Source of the DNA: an uncultured Bacteroidota bacterium
GTDB taxonomy: Bacteria; Bacteroidota; Rhodothermia; Rhodothermales; UBA10348
DNA length: 52,342 nt
Assembly: GCA_937876355.1 (NCBI GenBank)
Contig: CALFHN010000102.1
Span: 1 to 52,342, forward strand
Reading direction: 5' to 3'
Notes under the pieces: model-generated
Told to the model about the DNA's origin: nothing
What the model saw: the letters and a program-made list of their open reading frames with translations, nothing else
The model's database searches: none
Translations under genes and position numbers: made by a program
Shown here: positions 26,566 to 35,075 of the stretch, in pieces
Layout: the number at the start of each line of letters is the position of its first letter
Numbering within the stretch: position 1 is the first letter of the stretch

Positions 26566-28542
26566 TTAAAACAGCATCAGATAAATTATGAGTACCACAC
26601 CGAATACGATTGCAACGGCGTACGAGTGAACGAGGCCCGTTTGCATGTACCGAAGTACAAAGCTAGAGCCGCGAGTGAAAAAGCCTACTGCGTTGACTAA
26701 TCCGTCGATCACGTATTTATCGAAAGGTGCAAATGCGTGATGCGCACTACCAATCAAAGGTCGAACAACGGCTTTGTCATAGGCTTCATCCAGAAAGTAT
26801 TTTCCTTTCCAAAGTTTGTAGAGTCCGCCAAACCGGACCGAAAGTTTTTCATCAAAACCGATGCCTTCCGAAGTATACCATTTCCATCCTAGGGCGACTC
26901 CCGAAATGGCTACAAGCGATCCAACGGCTATTAAAAACCACTCCATACCGTGAGAAACATGGGTATGGGCCGCAAACTCGGCAACCGGACCAGTTTCACC
27001 GGCCAGCCAATGATGGATCCAATTCACTTCTCCTAATACGGCTGGAAGACCCAAATATCCGCCAACGGCAGCTAATCCGGCCAAAATCCATAGTGGCACA
27101 GTCATGGTCCACGGAGATTCGTGGGGATGAATAGAGTCGGCGTGCGGCCATCTAGACTCACCTTCAAAAGTGAGGACGTAGGCGCGAGTCATATAAATTG
27201 CAGTCAAAAAGGCGGTAATAATGCCAACCCCATATACAAACCATCCGACCAAGTGCCCATCATATCCAAACTCGAATGCTTTGAAAAGAATCTCATCTTT
27301 AGAAAAGAAGCCGGATAACAGTGGAATGCCGGCAATAGCCAAAGTTGAGATCAAGAAAGTCATCCGCGTTGCAGGCATGTACTTTTTGAGTCCGCCCATC
27401 GTGCGCATATCCTGAGGATCCAAGGCGTGACCATGTCCGTCATGCGCAAGTTCATGTTCCACGTGGTGCATGGAGTGAATCACGCTGCCTGAACCAAGGA
27501 AGAGGCATGCTTTAAAGAACGCGTGCGTCATTACGTGGAAAATAGCTACGTAAAAAGCACCGACCCCGGTCGCCAAAAACATGTATCCCAATTGAGATAC
27601 CGTTGAATAGGCGAGAACTTTTTTAATGTCGTTTTGAGTAATGGCTATCGTGGCCGCGACAATGGCGGTGAGGGCTCCTACAACGGTGATTACGGCCATG
27701 ATACTTGGCGCACTCAATACCAAAGGAGACAGACGGGCCAGCAAATAGAGGCCAGACGTGACCATGGTGGCCGCATGGATCAAAGCAGATACGGGTGTTG
27801 GGCCTGCCATGGCATCAGGAAGCCACGTAAAGAGGGGGATTTGAGCACTTTTGCCGGTAGCGCCAATAAAGAGCAAGAAAACAGTCCAATTGATCCAAGA
27901 TTGATCCATTCCAGGACCGCCAGCCAGAACGGCATCAAAATCTAACGAGCCCAATTCCCGAAAAAGAATGAACATCGCCATCAAAAAGGCGAAATCTCCA
28001 ATCCGGTTCATAATGAACGCTTTGTTAGCAGCAGCACTGTTTTTGAGGTCTTTATACCAGAACCCAATCAGTAGGTAAGAACAAAGTCCGACGCCTTCCC
28101 AGCCAAGGAATAAAACGACAAGGTTGTTGCCCAAGACCAAATTGAGCATCATAAAAATGAACAAGTTCAGATAGGCAAAAAACCGCCAGTACCCGTCGTC
28201 ACCGTGCATATAGCCGGTGGAATAAAGATGAATCAGGCCTCCTACGCCCGTTACGATCAACGTCATCAAAAGCGACAATTGATCGATGCGATAGGCAAAG
28301 TTCACCGTCAGATCCCCGGCTTTCATCCAGGTGAATGCGTCCACAACGATCGCTTCACCGTGAAATCCGGCAAACAAGTAGGCCGTAATAACAAAGGGAA
28401 TAGCGACCATTAAGGTGGCGACTATTCCAATCAATCCTTCATTTTTCCGATGAGCTGGCGCAAACAGACCAACAAGTCCGTTAAACGCAGCTCCTAGCAG
28501 AGGCAGAAGAATTACTAATTTAATTAAGAAGTCAGGCTGCAT
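26566..28542 (-). CDS. nuoL: NADH-quinone oxidoreductase subunit L
   Basis: The 658-residue product is the distal pump subunit with the long C-terminal lateral helix. Marks: FLGWEGVGLCSYLLIGFW, NRIGDFAFLMAMF, PLFTWLPDAMAGPTPVSALI, and after the 14-helix core an amphipathic stretch (about 540-600) leading to a last helix near the C-terminus. A His-rich loop (HHVEHELAHDGHGHALD) is present at about 310-325. The ATG at 28542 gives MQPDFLIKLVILLPL, the normal N-terminus; the open frame extends nine codons further to a TTG. It follows nuoK by 48 bases. Confidence 0.96.
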   Translation of the reverse strand: MQPDFLIKLVILLPLLGAAFNGLVGLFAPAHRKNEGLIGIVATLMVAIPFVITAYLFAGFHGEAIVVDAFTWMKAGDLTVNFAYRIDQLSLLMTLIVTGVGGLIHLYSTGYMHGDDGYWRFFAYLNLFIFMMLNLVLGNNLVVLFLGWEGVGLCSYLLIGFWYKDLKNSAAANKAFIMNRIGDFAFLMAMFILFRELGSLDFDAVLAGGPGMDQSWINWTVFLLFIGATGKSAQIPLFTWLPDAMAGPTPVSALIHAATMVTSGLYLLARLSPLVLSAPSIMAVITVVGALTAIVAATIAITQNDIKKVLAYSTVSQLGYMFLATGVGAFYVAIFHVMTHAFFKACLFLGSGSVIHSMHHVEHELAHDGHGHALDPQDMRTMGGLKKYMPATRMTFLISTLAIAGIPLLSGFFSKDEILFKAFEFGYDGHLVGWFVYGVGIITAFLTAIYMTRAYVLTFEGESRWPHADSIHPHESPWTMTVPLWILAGLAAVGGYLGLPAVLGEVNWIHHWLAGETGPVAEFAAHTHVSHGMEWFLIAVGSLVAISGVALGWKWYTSEGIGFDEKLSVRFGGLYKLWKGKYFLDEAYDKAVVRPLIGSAHHAFAPFDKYVIDGLVNAVGFFTRGSSFVLRYMQTGLVHSYAVAIVFGVVLIIYLMLF

Positions 28543-28590
28543 CGGGCGGCTGAGATTGAGTGCACACAAACAGGGTGCATCCGGTTACTA

Positions 28591-28896
28591 CTAATATTTG
28601 AACAGGTTGATTTTTGTCACATCGACCGTCAGCTTATCGCGAAAGATGGCGATGATTAAAGCTAGTCCAACAGCGGCTTCCGCTGCTGCCACCGACATGA
28701 CGAAAAAGACTAGAATCTGTCCCGAAACATCTCCGAGGTATTGGCTAAAAGCCACCAAGGTTATGTTTACTGAATTAAGCATCAGTTCAACGCACATCAA
28801 CATGATGATGGCATTTCGACGAAACAGAAATCCAAGAACTCCCATCGTAAACAACAGAGCACTCAGAGTCAGATACCAGTTAAGTGTGATTTCCAT
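28591..28896 (-). CDS. nuoK: NADH-quinone oxidoreductase subunit K
   Basis: The 101-residue protein has three helices and the conserved glutamates of Nuo[20 protein letters not shown] in the second helix and [13 protein letters not shown] in the third. These form part of the central hydrophilic axis of Complex I. The C-terminal residues (VTKINLFKY) are typical. It lies 17 bases downstream of nuoJ. Confidence 0.97.
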   Translation of the reverse strand: MEITLNWYLTLSALLFTMGVLGFLFRRNAIIMLMCVELMLNSVNITLVAFSQYLGDVSGQILVFFVMSVAAAEAAVGLALIIAIFRDKLTVDVTKINLFKY

Positions 28897-28913
28897 TTTT
28901 TAAGAAATAAAGC

Positions 28914-29423
28914 CTATACAGGCTTGCGTTTTGCGATAACTACGGCGCCTATCGTGGCTGCTAATAGCAAAATTCCGATAACTTCCAACGGCATCGCATA
29001 TTGCGTAAACATCACTTTGCCCAAATTCGATACCGAACCGTTTTCTGCTGCGATGGCCAAAGAAGGTGGGTTTGGAGCCAAATTAAGTGCATTAGCACTG
29101 ATAAATGTGAGCATGGAAAGCAGTCCCATTCCCATCGTGAATGCTACAATCCTTCGCCATTCGACCTTTTTTAAGTCGGGCAAGTCCGACAAGTTTAATA
29201 GCATAATGACGAAAACGAACAATACCATGATCGCTCCCGCATAAACCAGAATCTGGATTACGGCAATGAATTCAGCGTTCAAGGTCAGAAACAGACCCGC
29301 CACACAAAATAAATTCAGGATTAGCCAAAGTGCGCTCGAAACCGGATTCTTGGAGAGTAACATTCCAAGCGCAGCAGCAAGCGCTACGATTGCAAATACA
29401 AAGAATAAAATGGGAGCGGTCAT
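28914..29423 (-). CDS. nuoJ: NADH-quinone oxidoreductase subunit J
   Basis: The 169-residue protein has five helices. The third is VIQILVYAGAIMVLFVFVIM, which contains the conserved glycine and the pi-bulge region of NuoJ. It is the first gene of this nuo block: upstream lies a divergent MATE/kinase operon. Genes nuoA to nuoI must therefore be elsewhere in the genome. The 252-base divergent region (29424-29675) presumably holds promoters for both directions; I could not assign them with confidence. Confidence 0.96.
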   Translation of the reverse strand: MTAPILFFVFAIVALAAALGMLLSKNPVSSALWLILNLFCVAGLFLTLNAEFIAVIQILVYAGAIMVLFVFVIMLLNLSDLPDLKKVEWRRIVAFTMGMGLLSMLTFISANALNLAPNPPSLAIAAENGSVSNLGKVMFTQYAMPLEVIGILLLAATIGAVVIAKRKPV

Positions 29424-29675
29424 AGGCGTGGGTTATGAAAAATCCGGTTTAATACATTTGCACTAAACCTATTCGTACTTCGCGGCGCAAATTAGTTATA
29501 GAGTGTGCGATCAGCAAGAAAAGATCCGATAAAGACTGACCTTCATTTGTTATCCGCAATTGCCTGCCTTGAATTGGGTAGCTAGGGCGGATATTGCGTA
29601 CACTACGTGCTTTCGATTTTCCATTATTGGATCATATCTGGCAATTATTACCCCGAGATTGCATAATACCATTTC

Positions 29676-30326
29676 ATGACGTCAAATTCGAAGCCTATCG
29701 AACCAAATGTTTGGACGGAAATTTATGGGGCGCTACGCGGCAACCTGCGTGATTATACAAAAGGAAGTATCTGGCGGGCAATAATAGTGCTCGCTATTCC
29801 GATGGTTTTAGAAATGTTTATGCAATCCATTTTTGCATTGTTGCCATCATGGGGGATTAGCAATGCTGCGGCCGTGTTAGTGGGGCAAAACTTAGGCGCG
29901 AAGCAACCGGACCGTGCAGAGAGGTCTGTTTGGTATTGTACCATAGTAGACATCGTGTTTTTGTCCCTAATGGGAGTGATATTCTGGATAAATGCAGAGG
30001 TTTTGGTTCGAATTTTTGTGGATTCTCCCGAAGCTATTCGAGTGGGTGTCCAAAGTATGCGCATGTTGACCACTATTTATCCGATTTGGGCTATTGGAAT
30101 GGTTACCGTTCAGTCGTTTAATGGTGCTGGCGACACGACTACTCCAACTTGGATTCAGGTTTTTGCGTTTTGGGCTGTTCAAATTCCGCTCGCGTGGTGG
30201 TTAAGTCATTCCGCTGGGATGGGTACAAAAGGGGTTTTTGCGGCCATCATGGTTGCCCAAGTTCTTTCTGCCTTTAGCAGCGCATATTTATTTAAACGGG
30301 GCAGCTGGAAACTGATCAAGGTATAA
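29676..30326 (+). pseudogene. MATE-family efflux protein with a large in-frame internal deletion
   Basis: The 216-codon open frame starts like a full MATE protein (KGSIWRAIIVLAIPMVLEMF, first helix) and then jumps at about residue 53 (near 29835) to a segment that belongs in the second half of the family: LLPSWGISNAAAVLVGQNLG followed by AKQPDRAERSVWYC, and QSFNGAGDTTTPTWIQVF. Full proteins are about 450 residues; roughly 240 residues holding helices 2-7 are missing. The junction is at IFA/LLPSWG, where full-length homologues have similar residues on both sides, consistent with a short-homology deletion. The frame stays open, so a shortened protein may be made, but it cannot form the usual two-lobed transporter. 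It ends 5 bases before the sugar kinase gene. Confidence 0.75.
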
Positions 30327-30331
30327 AAGCA

Positions 30332-31714
30332 ATGAACGGACAATCCTTCACTTTGGGAGATCTTAGGGACCCTGCCCTAATTCGCGAACTCGTGGGACGG
30401 GAATTCCCAGATCAAATCGGCGTGCCTTCTCAGTTATGCGATCGGTTTAGGAAGCTTGCAATAGCCCATCCTGGCCATCATTCTCGTCCGGCCATGTTGC
30501 TGAATGTGCCCGGAAGGATCGAGGTCCTTGGCAAGCACACCGACTATGCGGGTGGAGTAAGTTTAACGTGTGCGTCTCAGATGTCTATGACATCCGTGGT
30601 TACAGCACACGCTTTGCCATCGCTAATCGTATTTGATGAAGCGCGGGGCACCCAAGTCGAGTTTCAATATGCACATCCTGAAATGGTCACAGACCAACCA
30701 TGGACGTCTTATGTGGCAACTGTTCTCAGAAGGTTTATTCGACACTTTGGTGCACCAGATCTAGGCGTATCTGTTGTGCTTAGCAGTAATTTGCCCAGTG
30801 CTTCGGGGATGAGTTCATCGTCAGGGCTAATCGTCACCATTTCTTTGGCGCTGCTTGGAATGGGGAATATTTTGGCATTGCCCAAACATTTTTCTAGGAT
30901 GTCTAGAGAGCGTTTTTCAGGATTTGCTGGCGCAATCGAAAGTGGGGCAGATTTTGAAGGGCTTTTAGGTGATGAGGGAGTTGGTACCAAGGGAGGTTCG
31001 GAAGATCATGCAGCAATTGTCTGTTCAACCCCAAACTCATTAAATCTCTACTCTTACTTTCCAGTGAGTCAACTAGGAACTGTTCGCTTTCCAGATTCGG
31101 TTTCGTTTGTGGTGGCTTCCAGCGGAGTTAAAGCTCGCAAGACGGGAGAGGCCAAAGAGGCGTACAATTTGGCGAGTTGGAGAGCAAAACAAGTAGTCTC
31201 GTTGTGGAATGAGAAAGAGGAGTTGAGTCTTCAAACGATGGGCGACATGGTTGAGCACGAGAGCTTTAGTCGAGATCAGCTGCGTGACCTCCTTTTGTCC
31301 ATTCTTGGTGGTGGGGATCTTTGGAATCGATTTGCCCAATTTGATAGGGAATGCAGCGTAATCATACCTGGTGCAATGGACGCGCTTCAAAATGGCCAAT
31401 GGGCTTCCTTTGGTAGTTATGTGGATGAGTCGCAAAAAATGGCAGACCAGTGGCTTGGTAATCAGGTACCCGAGACGAACGATCTTGTGAGCATGGCTCG
31501 AAACCTGGGAGCACATGGTGCAAGCGCGTTCGGAGCCGGTTTTGGAGGCGCGGTATGGGCTTTGGTAGATACCGAGCGGGCTGACCAATTCTTGACAGAA
31601 TGGACGAATGAATATGAGTCACGATATCCTTCCAGAAGGACCAGCGCTCGTTTTTTCCGAGATCAGCCTTCTGCCGGCGTAACCATGCAGGGTTCGAAGT
31701 ATTTCAGTTTTTGA
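30332..31714 (+). CDS. GHMP-family sugar kinase (galactokinase-like)
   Basis: The 460-residue protein has the three GHMP motifs: a galactokinase-type signature PGRIEVLGKHTDYAGG (residues about 55-70), the ATP loop LPSASGMSSSSGLIV, and the C-terminal GAHGASAFGAGFGGAVWALV. It phosphorylates the C1 hydroxyl of a sugar with ATP. Galactokinases are typically 350-400 residues, so this longer version, with GRIEVLGKHTDY in place of GRvNLIGEHtDY, may act on a related sugar such as N-acetylgalactosamine or arabinose. Its neighbours (an SSS transporter and a GH109 N-acetylgalactosaminidase) make a GalNAc/galactose role reasonable. Cotranscribed with the deleted MATE gene. Confidence 0.85.
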   Translation: MNGQSFTLGDLRDPALIRELVGREFPDQIGVPSQLCDRFRKLAIAHPGHHSRPAMLLNVPGRIEVLGKHTDYAGGVSLTCASQMSMTSVVTAHALPSLIVFDEARGTQVEFQYAHPEMVTDQPWTSYVATVLRRFIRHFGAPDLGVSVVLSSNLPSASGMSSSSGLIVTISLALLGMGNILALPKHFSRMSRERFSGFAGAIESGADFEGLLGDEGVGTKGGSEDHAAIVCSTPNSLNLYSYFPVSQLGTVRFPDSVSFVVASSGVKARKTGEAKEAYNLASWRAKQVVSLWNEKEELSLQTMGDMVEHESFSRDQLRDLLLSILGGGDLWNRFAQFDRECSVIIPGAMDALQNGQWASFGSYVDESQKMADQWLGNQVPETNDLVSMARNLGAHGASAFGAGFGGAVWALVDTERADQFLTEWTNEYESRYPSRRTSARFFRDQPSAGVTMQGSKYFSF

Positions 31715-31738
31715 TCGACCAACGAAAGGAAGGTCGAT
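31714..31738. terminator. stem-loop between convergent genes, possible terminator
   Basis: ATCGACC (31714-31720) and GGTCGAT (31732-31738) form a perfect 7-base stem with an 11-base loop just after the kinase stop and before the end of the convergent symporter gene. There is no T-run on either side, so termination is only possible. Confidence 0.3.
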
Positions 31739-31753
31739 TCTGCTGGCCGCCTT

Positions 31754-33523
31754 CTATTCAAACTTTAGGCGAGGCCAAACTTTCCATAGGCCAAATCCGG
31801 CAACTAAGGTAATGCCTGAAACGATGAGGGCAGCTGTCGTTTCTCCATAGAGAATGTAACCGGTGGTGAATAACGCTCCATAAATCATCACAGCGCCCAA
31901 GACAGAAGCCAAAATGGCTTGTGGCAGATCCGACCCATCCGATGTCGTGGATGTTTTAAGTCCTGCTCTGATCGTTTTCCAACCTGGCCCACCAGGACGA
32001 ATCTTAAGATAAAAGCTTTCCAATTTTTCATCGTCAGTCGGCGCGGATAAAAACGCAACGGCGACCCATGCTCCCGTGGTCACCAAAACCCCAGAGAGCA
32101 ATTGCTCCCAAGATTCCAGTCCCATCCCATCGGTAAACGTGAAAATCAGGGCGATCGCAAAGGAAACTAACATCGCCGTAAGCTCCGAGGCCGCATTCAC
32201 GCGCCACCAGAACCAGCGGACGATAAATATTAAACCTGTTCCCGCGCCGATCTGAAGCACGATGTTGAACACTTGAAGAGCATTTTCAAGAAAAAGAGCT
32301 AACGTACAAGCAACTATCATTAGGACAATGGTTGCGACACGTCCGGCCCAAACCTGCTGTCCTTCACTGGCATTTGGATTAATAAATCGATGATATAAGT
32401 CGTTTACAACGATGGACGAGCCCCAATTAACTTGCGAAGACATCGTAGACATGTAGGCTGCCGCTAACGAAGTGACTACCAGTCCGAGCAATCCGGAAGG
32501 CAAATAGGTGAGCATCGCGGGATACGCTAAGTCGTTGCGTACCACATGTTCAGGGACGTTTGGAAAGCGCTCTGCGATGGACGCGAGATCCGGAAACACA
32601 ATCAAAGACGCCAGTGCAATCAATATCCAAGGCCAAGGTCGAAGTGCGTAGTGCAGCACATTGAAGAGCAATGTCGCACCTGCCGCTTCGCGCTCATTTC
32701 GGGCTGACAGCATGCGTTGCGCCAAATATCCACCTCCTCCGGGCTCGGCTCCCGGGTAATACGCTGCCCACCACTGAACTGCGATGGGAATGATGAAGAT
32801 GGGTATCAAATCATTCATCGACATCTCGGAGAATGAGGGCAAAAACCCCATAAACGGCTGAACCGATTCGTGCTGAAAAAGTGTGGAAAGCCCGCCAACC
32901 TCCGGTAGGTTTATGATATAAATCGTGGCCCAGATGCTCCCAACCATCGCCATCACGAATTGGATCATATCTGTTAGCACTACTCCTCGAAGCCCACCCA
33001 ATGCGGAGTAGATCATCGTAATCGTTGCTGCAACAACCACCGTCTGGAGAGGACTCCAGTCCATCATGATACTTCCGATCTTAATGGCGGCAAGCGTAAC
33101 CGAGGCCATGATGATGATATTGAACAAAATGCCCAGATATACGGCTCGAAAACCTCTCAAAAATGCCGCAATCGGACCAGAATAACGTATTTCATAAAAT
33201 TCGACATCGGTTAAAACACCGCTTCTACGCCACAGTCGAGCGTACAAAAACACCGTTAACATCCCGGTCAAAAGGAATGCCCACCAAGTCCAGTTACCAG
33301 CAACTCCGGTGCCCCGAACTATATCAGTAACCAAATTCGGGGTATCGGTCGAAAACGTTGTTGCAACCATCGAAATGCCCAGCAACCACCACGGCATAGA
33401 TTGTCCGGCCAGAAAAAACGATCGAAAACTAGTACCAGATTTTTTCGAGACGGCTAGTCCAATGACCAATGAAACCGCGAAAAAAATGGCCATAATGGCC
33501 CAATCCAGAATTGACAGTTGCAT
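31754..33523 (-). CDS. SSS-family sodium/solute symporter
   Basis: The 589-residue membrane protein has about 14 helices and the sodium/solute symporter pattern: FLAGQSMPWWLLGISMVATTF near the first helices, VEFYEIRYSGPIAAFLRGFR, and a conserved PSGLLGLVVTSLAAAYMSTM segment (sodium site region). It imports a sugar, sialic acid or other organic solute with sodium. The last 90 residues include a soluble linker before two C-terminal helices. It is divergent from the GH109 gene (152 bases apart) and convergent with the sugar kinase, so uptake of a sugar released by GH109 is likely. Confidence 0.88.
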   Translation of the reverse strand: MQLSILDWAIMAIFFAVSLVIGLAVSKKSGTSFRSFFLAGQSMPWWLLGISMVATTFSTDTPNLVTDIVRGTGVAGNWTWWAFLLTGMLTVFLYARLWRRSGVLTDVEFYEIRYSGPIAAFLRGFRAVYLGILFNIIIMASVTLAAIKIGSIMMDWSPLQTVVVAATITMIYSALGGLRGVVLTDMIQFVMAMVGSIWATIYIINLPEVGGLSTLFQHESVQPFMGFLPSFSEMSMNDLIPIFIIPIAVQWWAAYYPGAEPGGGGYLAQRMLSARNEREAAGATLLFNVLHYALRPWPWILIALASLIVFPDLASIAERFPNVPEHVVRNDLAYPAMLTYLPSGLLGLVVTSLAAAYMSTMSSQVNWGSSIVVNDLYHRFINPNASEGQQVWAGRVATIVLMIVACTLALFLENALQVFNIVLQIGAGTGLIFIVRWFWWRVNAASELTAMLVSFAIALIFTFTDGMGLESWEQLLSGVLVTTGAWVAVAFLSAPTDDEKLESFYLKIRPGGPGWKTIRAGLKTSTTSDGSDLPQAILASVLGAVMIYGALFTTGYILYGETTAALIVSGITLVAGFGLWKVWPRLKFE

Positions 33524-33675
33524 GATATCATGGTTTACTACTAAAGGTGCGACAAATGTAGCGTTTCAATCAAAGGAAAGCGACTCTAGGTGTTGACATT
33601 CGCCGCGTCCTAACCTTACTTCTGAGCCACGATGTAAATCATTTCCCCTAGGGCTCAAAAACCAATCTAATTCCG

Positions 33676-35061
33676 ATGGACAGAAGAAAATTTATAATGA
33701 CCGGTGCACTTGCAGGCGTAGGGGCAACTGTTGTTTCAAGAGAATCGATTGCCAAAGAAGTAAAAGCCAAAGCGGCATCGGTCTTGACGGGAAAGGATGA
33801 TCGAACAGCTAGGATGGCATTTATTGGCGTGGGACAACGAGGACGGAATCATCTCAATATTGTGTTGAGAAGAGAGGACACCGAAGTAATTGCGATTTGT
33901 GATATAGATCCTGAAGCCATTACCGAGTCACAAAAAATGATTCGCGAATTTAGAGGAAAGGAAGCCGCTGTTTATACCGGAGATGAACGCGCGTTTGAAC
34001 GAATGCTCGAACGAGACGACATCGATGGGGTAATTATTGCCACTCCGTGGCTTTGGCATTCTAAAATGGCGGTGGCCTGCATGAAAGCAGGAAAATATGC
34101 AGGAGTTGAAGTATCGGCAGCAAATACCATGGAGGAATGCTGGGACCTGGTAAACACGTCCGAAGAAACTGGCAAACCTTGCATGATCCTCGAAAACGTG
34201 TGCTACAGGCGCGACGTAATGGCCATTCTAAATATGGTCCGGCAGAACATGTTTGGAGAGATGTTGCATCTAGAATGTGGGTACCAGCATGATCTGCGGG
34301 AAGTGAAGTTTAATAATGGCCAACAAGTGTATGGAGGAGGAGTAGAATTCGGGGGAAATGCTCTTTCAGAGGCAAAATGGAGGACGCACCACTCTGTTCA
34401 TCGTAACGGAGATCTATATCCGACCCATGGCATTGGTCCTGTCGCTGTTTACACAAATATTAATCGGGGCAATAGATTTGTTTCACTGACGTCGACTGCT
34501 TCGAAAGCAAGGGGATTGCACAATCACATAATTAAACAGGCTGGAAGGGATCATCATAATGCCAATGTGGAATTTAAATTGGGTGATATCGTTACTACGG
34601 TGATTCGGACCCAAAATGAAGAATCAATTATTGTGAGTCATGACACGAACTCTCCGAGACCGTATTCGCTCGGATTCAGGGTACAGGGGACTGAAGGTAT
34701 TTGGATGGACGTTAATCAATCGTTGTATATCCAAGGAGTAAGTCCAAAGGCTCATCAGTGGGAGAAAGCGGCCCCTTATTTGGAGAAATATGACCATCCG
34801 CTGTGGAAAAAATATGCCGAAAAAGCGACTGGTTCTGGTCACGGAGGGATGGACTTTTTTGTGGATCACGCTTTTGTTGAGTCGGTTAAACGAGGAGTCG
34901 CTACTCCACTTGATGCGTATGATGCGGCGGCGTGGAGCGCGATTTCACCGCTATCTGAAGCTTCTATTGCAGCTGGAAGTGCTCCCCAAGCATTTCCGGA
35001 CTTTACTCGTGGTACATGGATGAACAGAAAGCCAGTTTTTGCACTTGGAGACGATTATTGA
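33676..35061 (+). CDS. GH109 alpha-N-acetylgalactosaminidase (Gfo/Idh fold), Tat-exported
   Basis: The 461-residue protein begins with a twin-arginine signal (MDRRKFIMTGALAGVGAT). It then has the NAD-binding fold MAFIGVGQRGRNHLNIVLRR and the GH109 hallmarks: ATPWLWHSKMAVACMKAGKY, GVEVSAANTMEECWDLV, ENVCYRRDVMAILNMVRQ, ECGYQHDLREVKFN, HRNGDLYPTHGIGP and THGIG histidines. Family GH109 uses tightly bound NAD+ to cleave alpha-linked GalNAc by an oxidation-elimination mechanism. The place of the EKP motif is taken by EVS, as is normal for GH109. Substrates are glycans or glycoproteins carrying terminal alpha-GalNAc. The signal implies folding with NAD in the cytoplasm before export. Confidence 0.9.
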   Translation: MDRRKFIMTGALAGVGATVVSRESIAKEVKAKAASVLTGKDDRTARMAFIGVGQRGRNHLNIVLRREDTEVIAICDIDPEAITESQKMIREFRGKEAAVYTGDERAFERMLERDDIDGVIIATPWLWHSKMAVACMKAGKYAGVEVSAANTMEECWDLVNTSEETGKPCMILENVCYRRDVMAILNMVRQNMFGEMLHLECGYQHDLREVKFNNGQQVYGGGVEFGGNALSEAKWRTHHSVHRNGDLYPTHGIGPVAVYTNINRGNRFVSLTSTASKARGLHNHIIKQAGRDHHNANVEFKLGDIVTTVIRTQNEESIIVSHDTNSPRPYSLGFRVQGTEGIWMDVNQSLYIQGVSPKAHQWEKAAPYLEKYDHPLWKKYAEKATGSGHGGMDFFVDHAFVESVKRGVATPLDAYDAAAWSAISPLSEASIAAGSAPQAFPDFTRGTWMNRKPVFALGDDY

Positions 35062-35075
35062 TCGATTCTGGTCGA

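Noticed and set aside
16782-29423. Horizontally acquired island
   Set aside because: The genes are core metabolism with even composition; no integrase, repeats or phage genes.
31714-31738. Strong bidirectional terminator between kinase and symporter
   Set aside because: The stem is perfect but only 7 bases long and no T-run follows on either strand; kept only as a low-confidence stem-loop.
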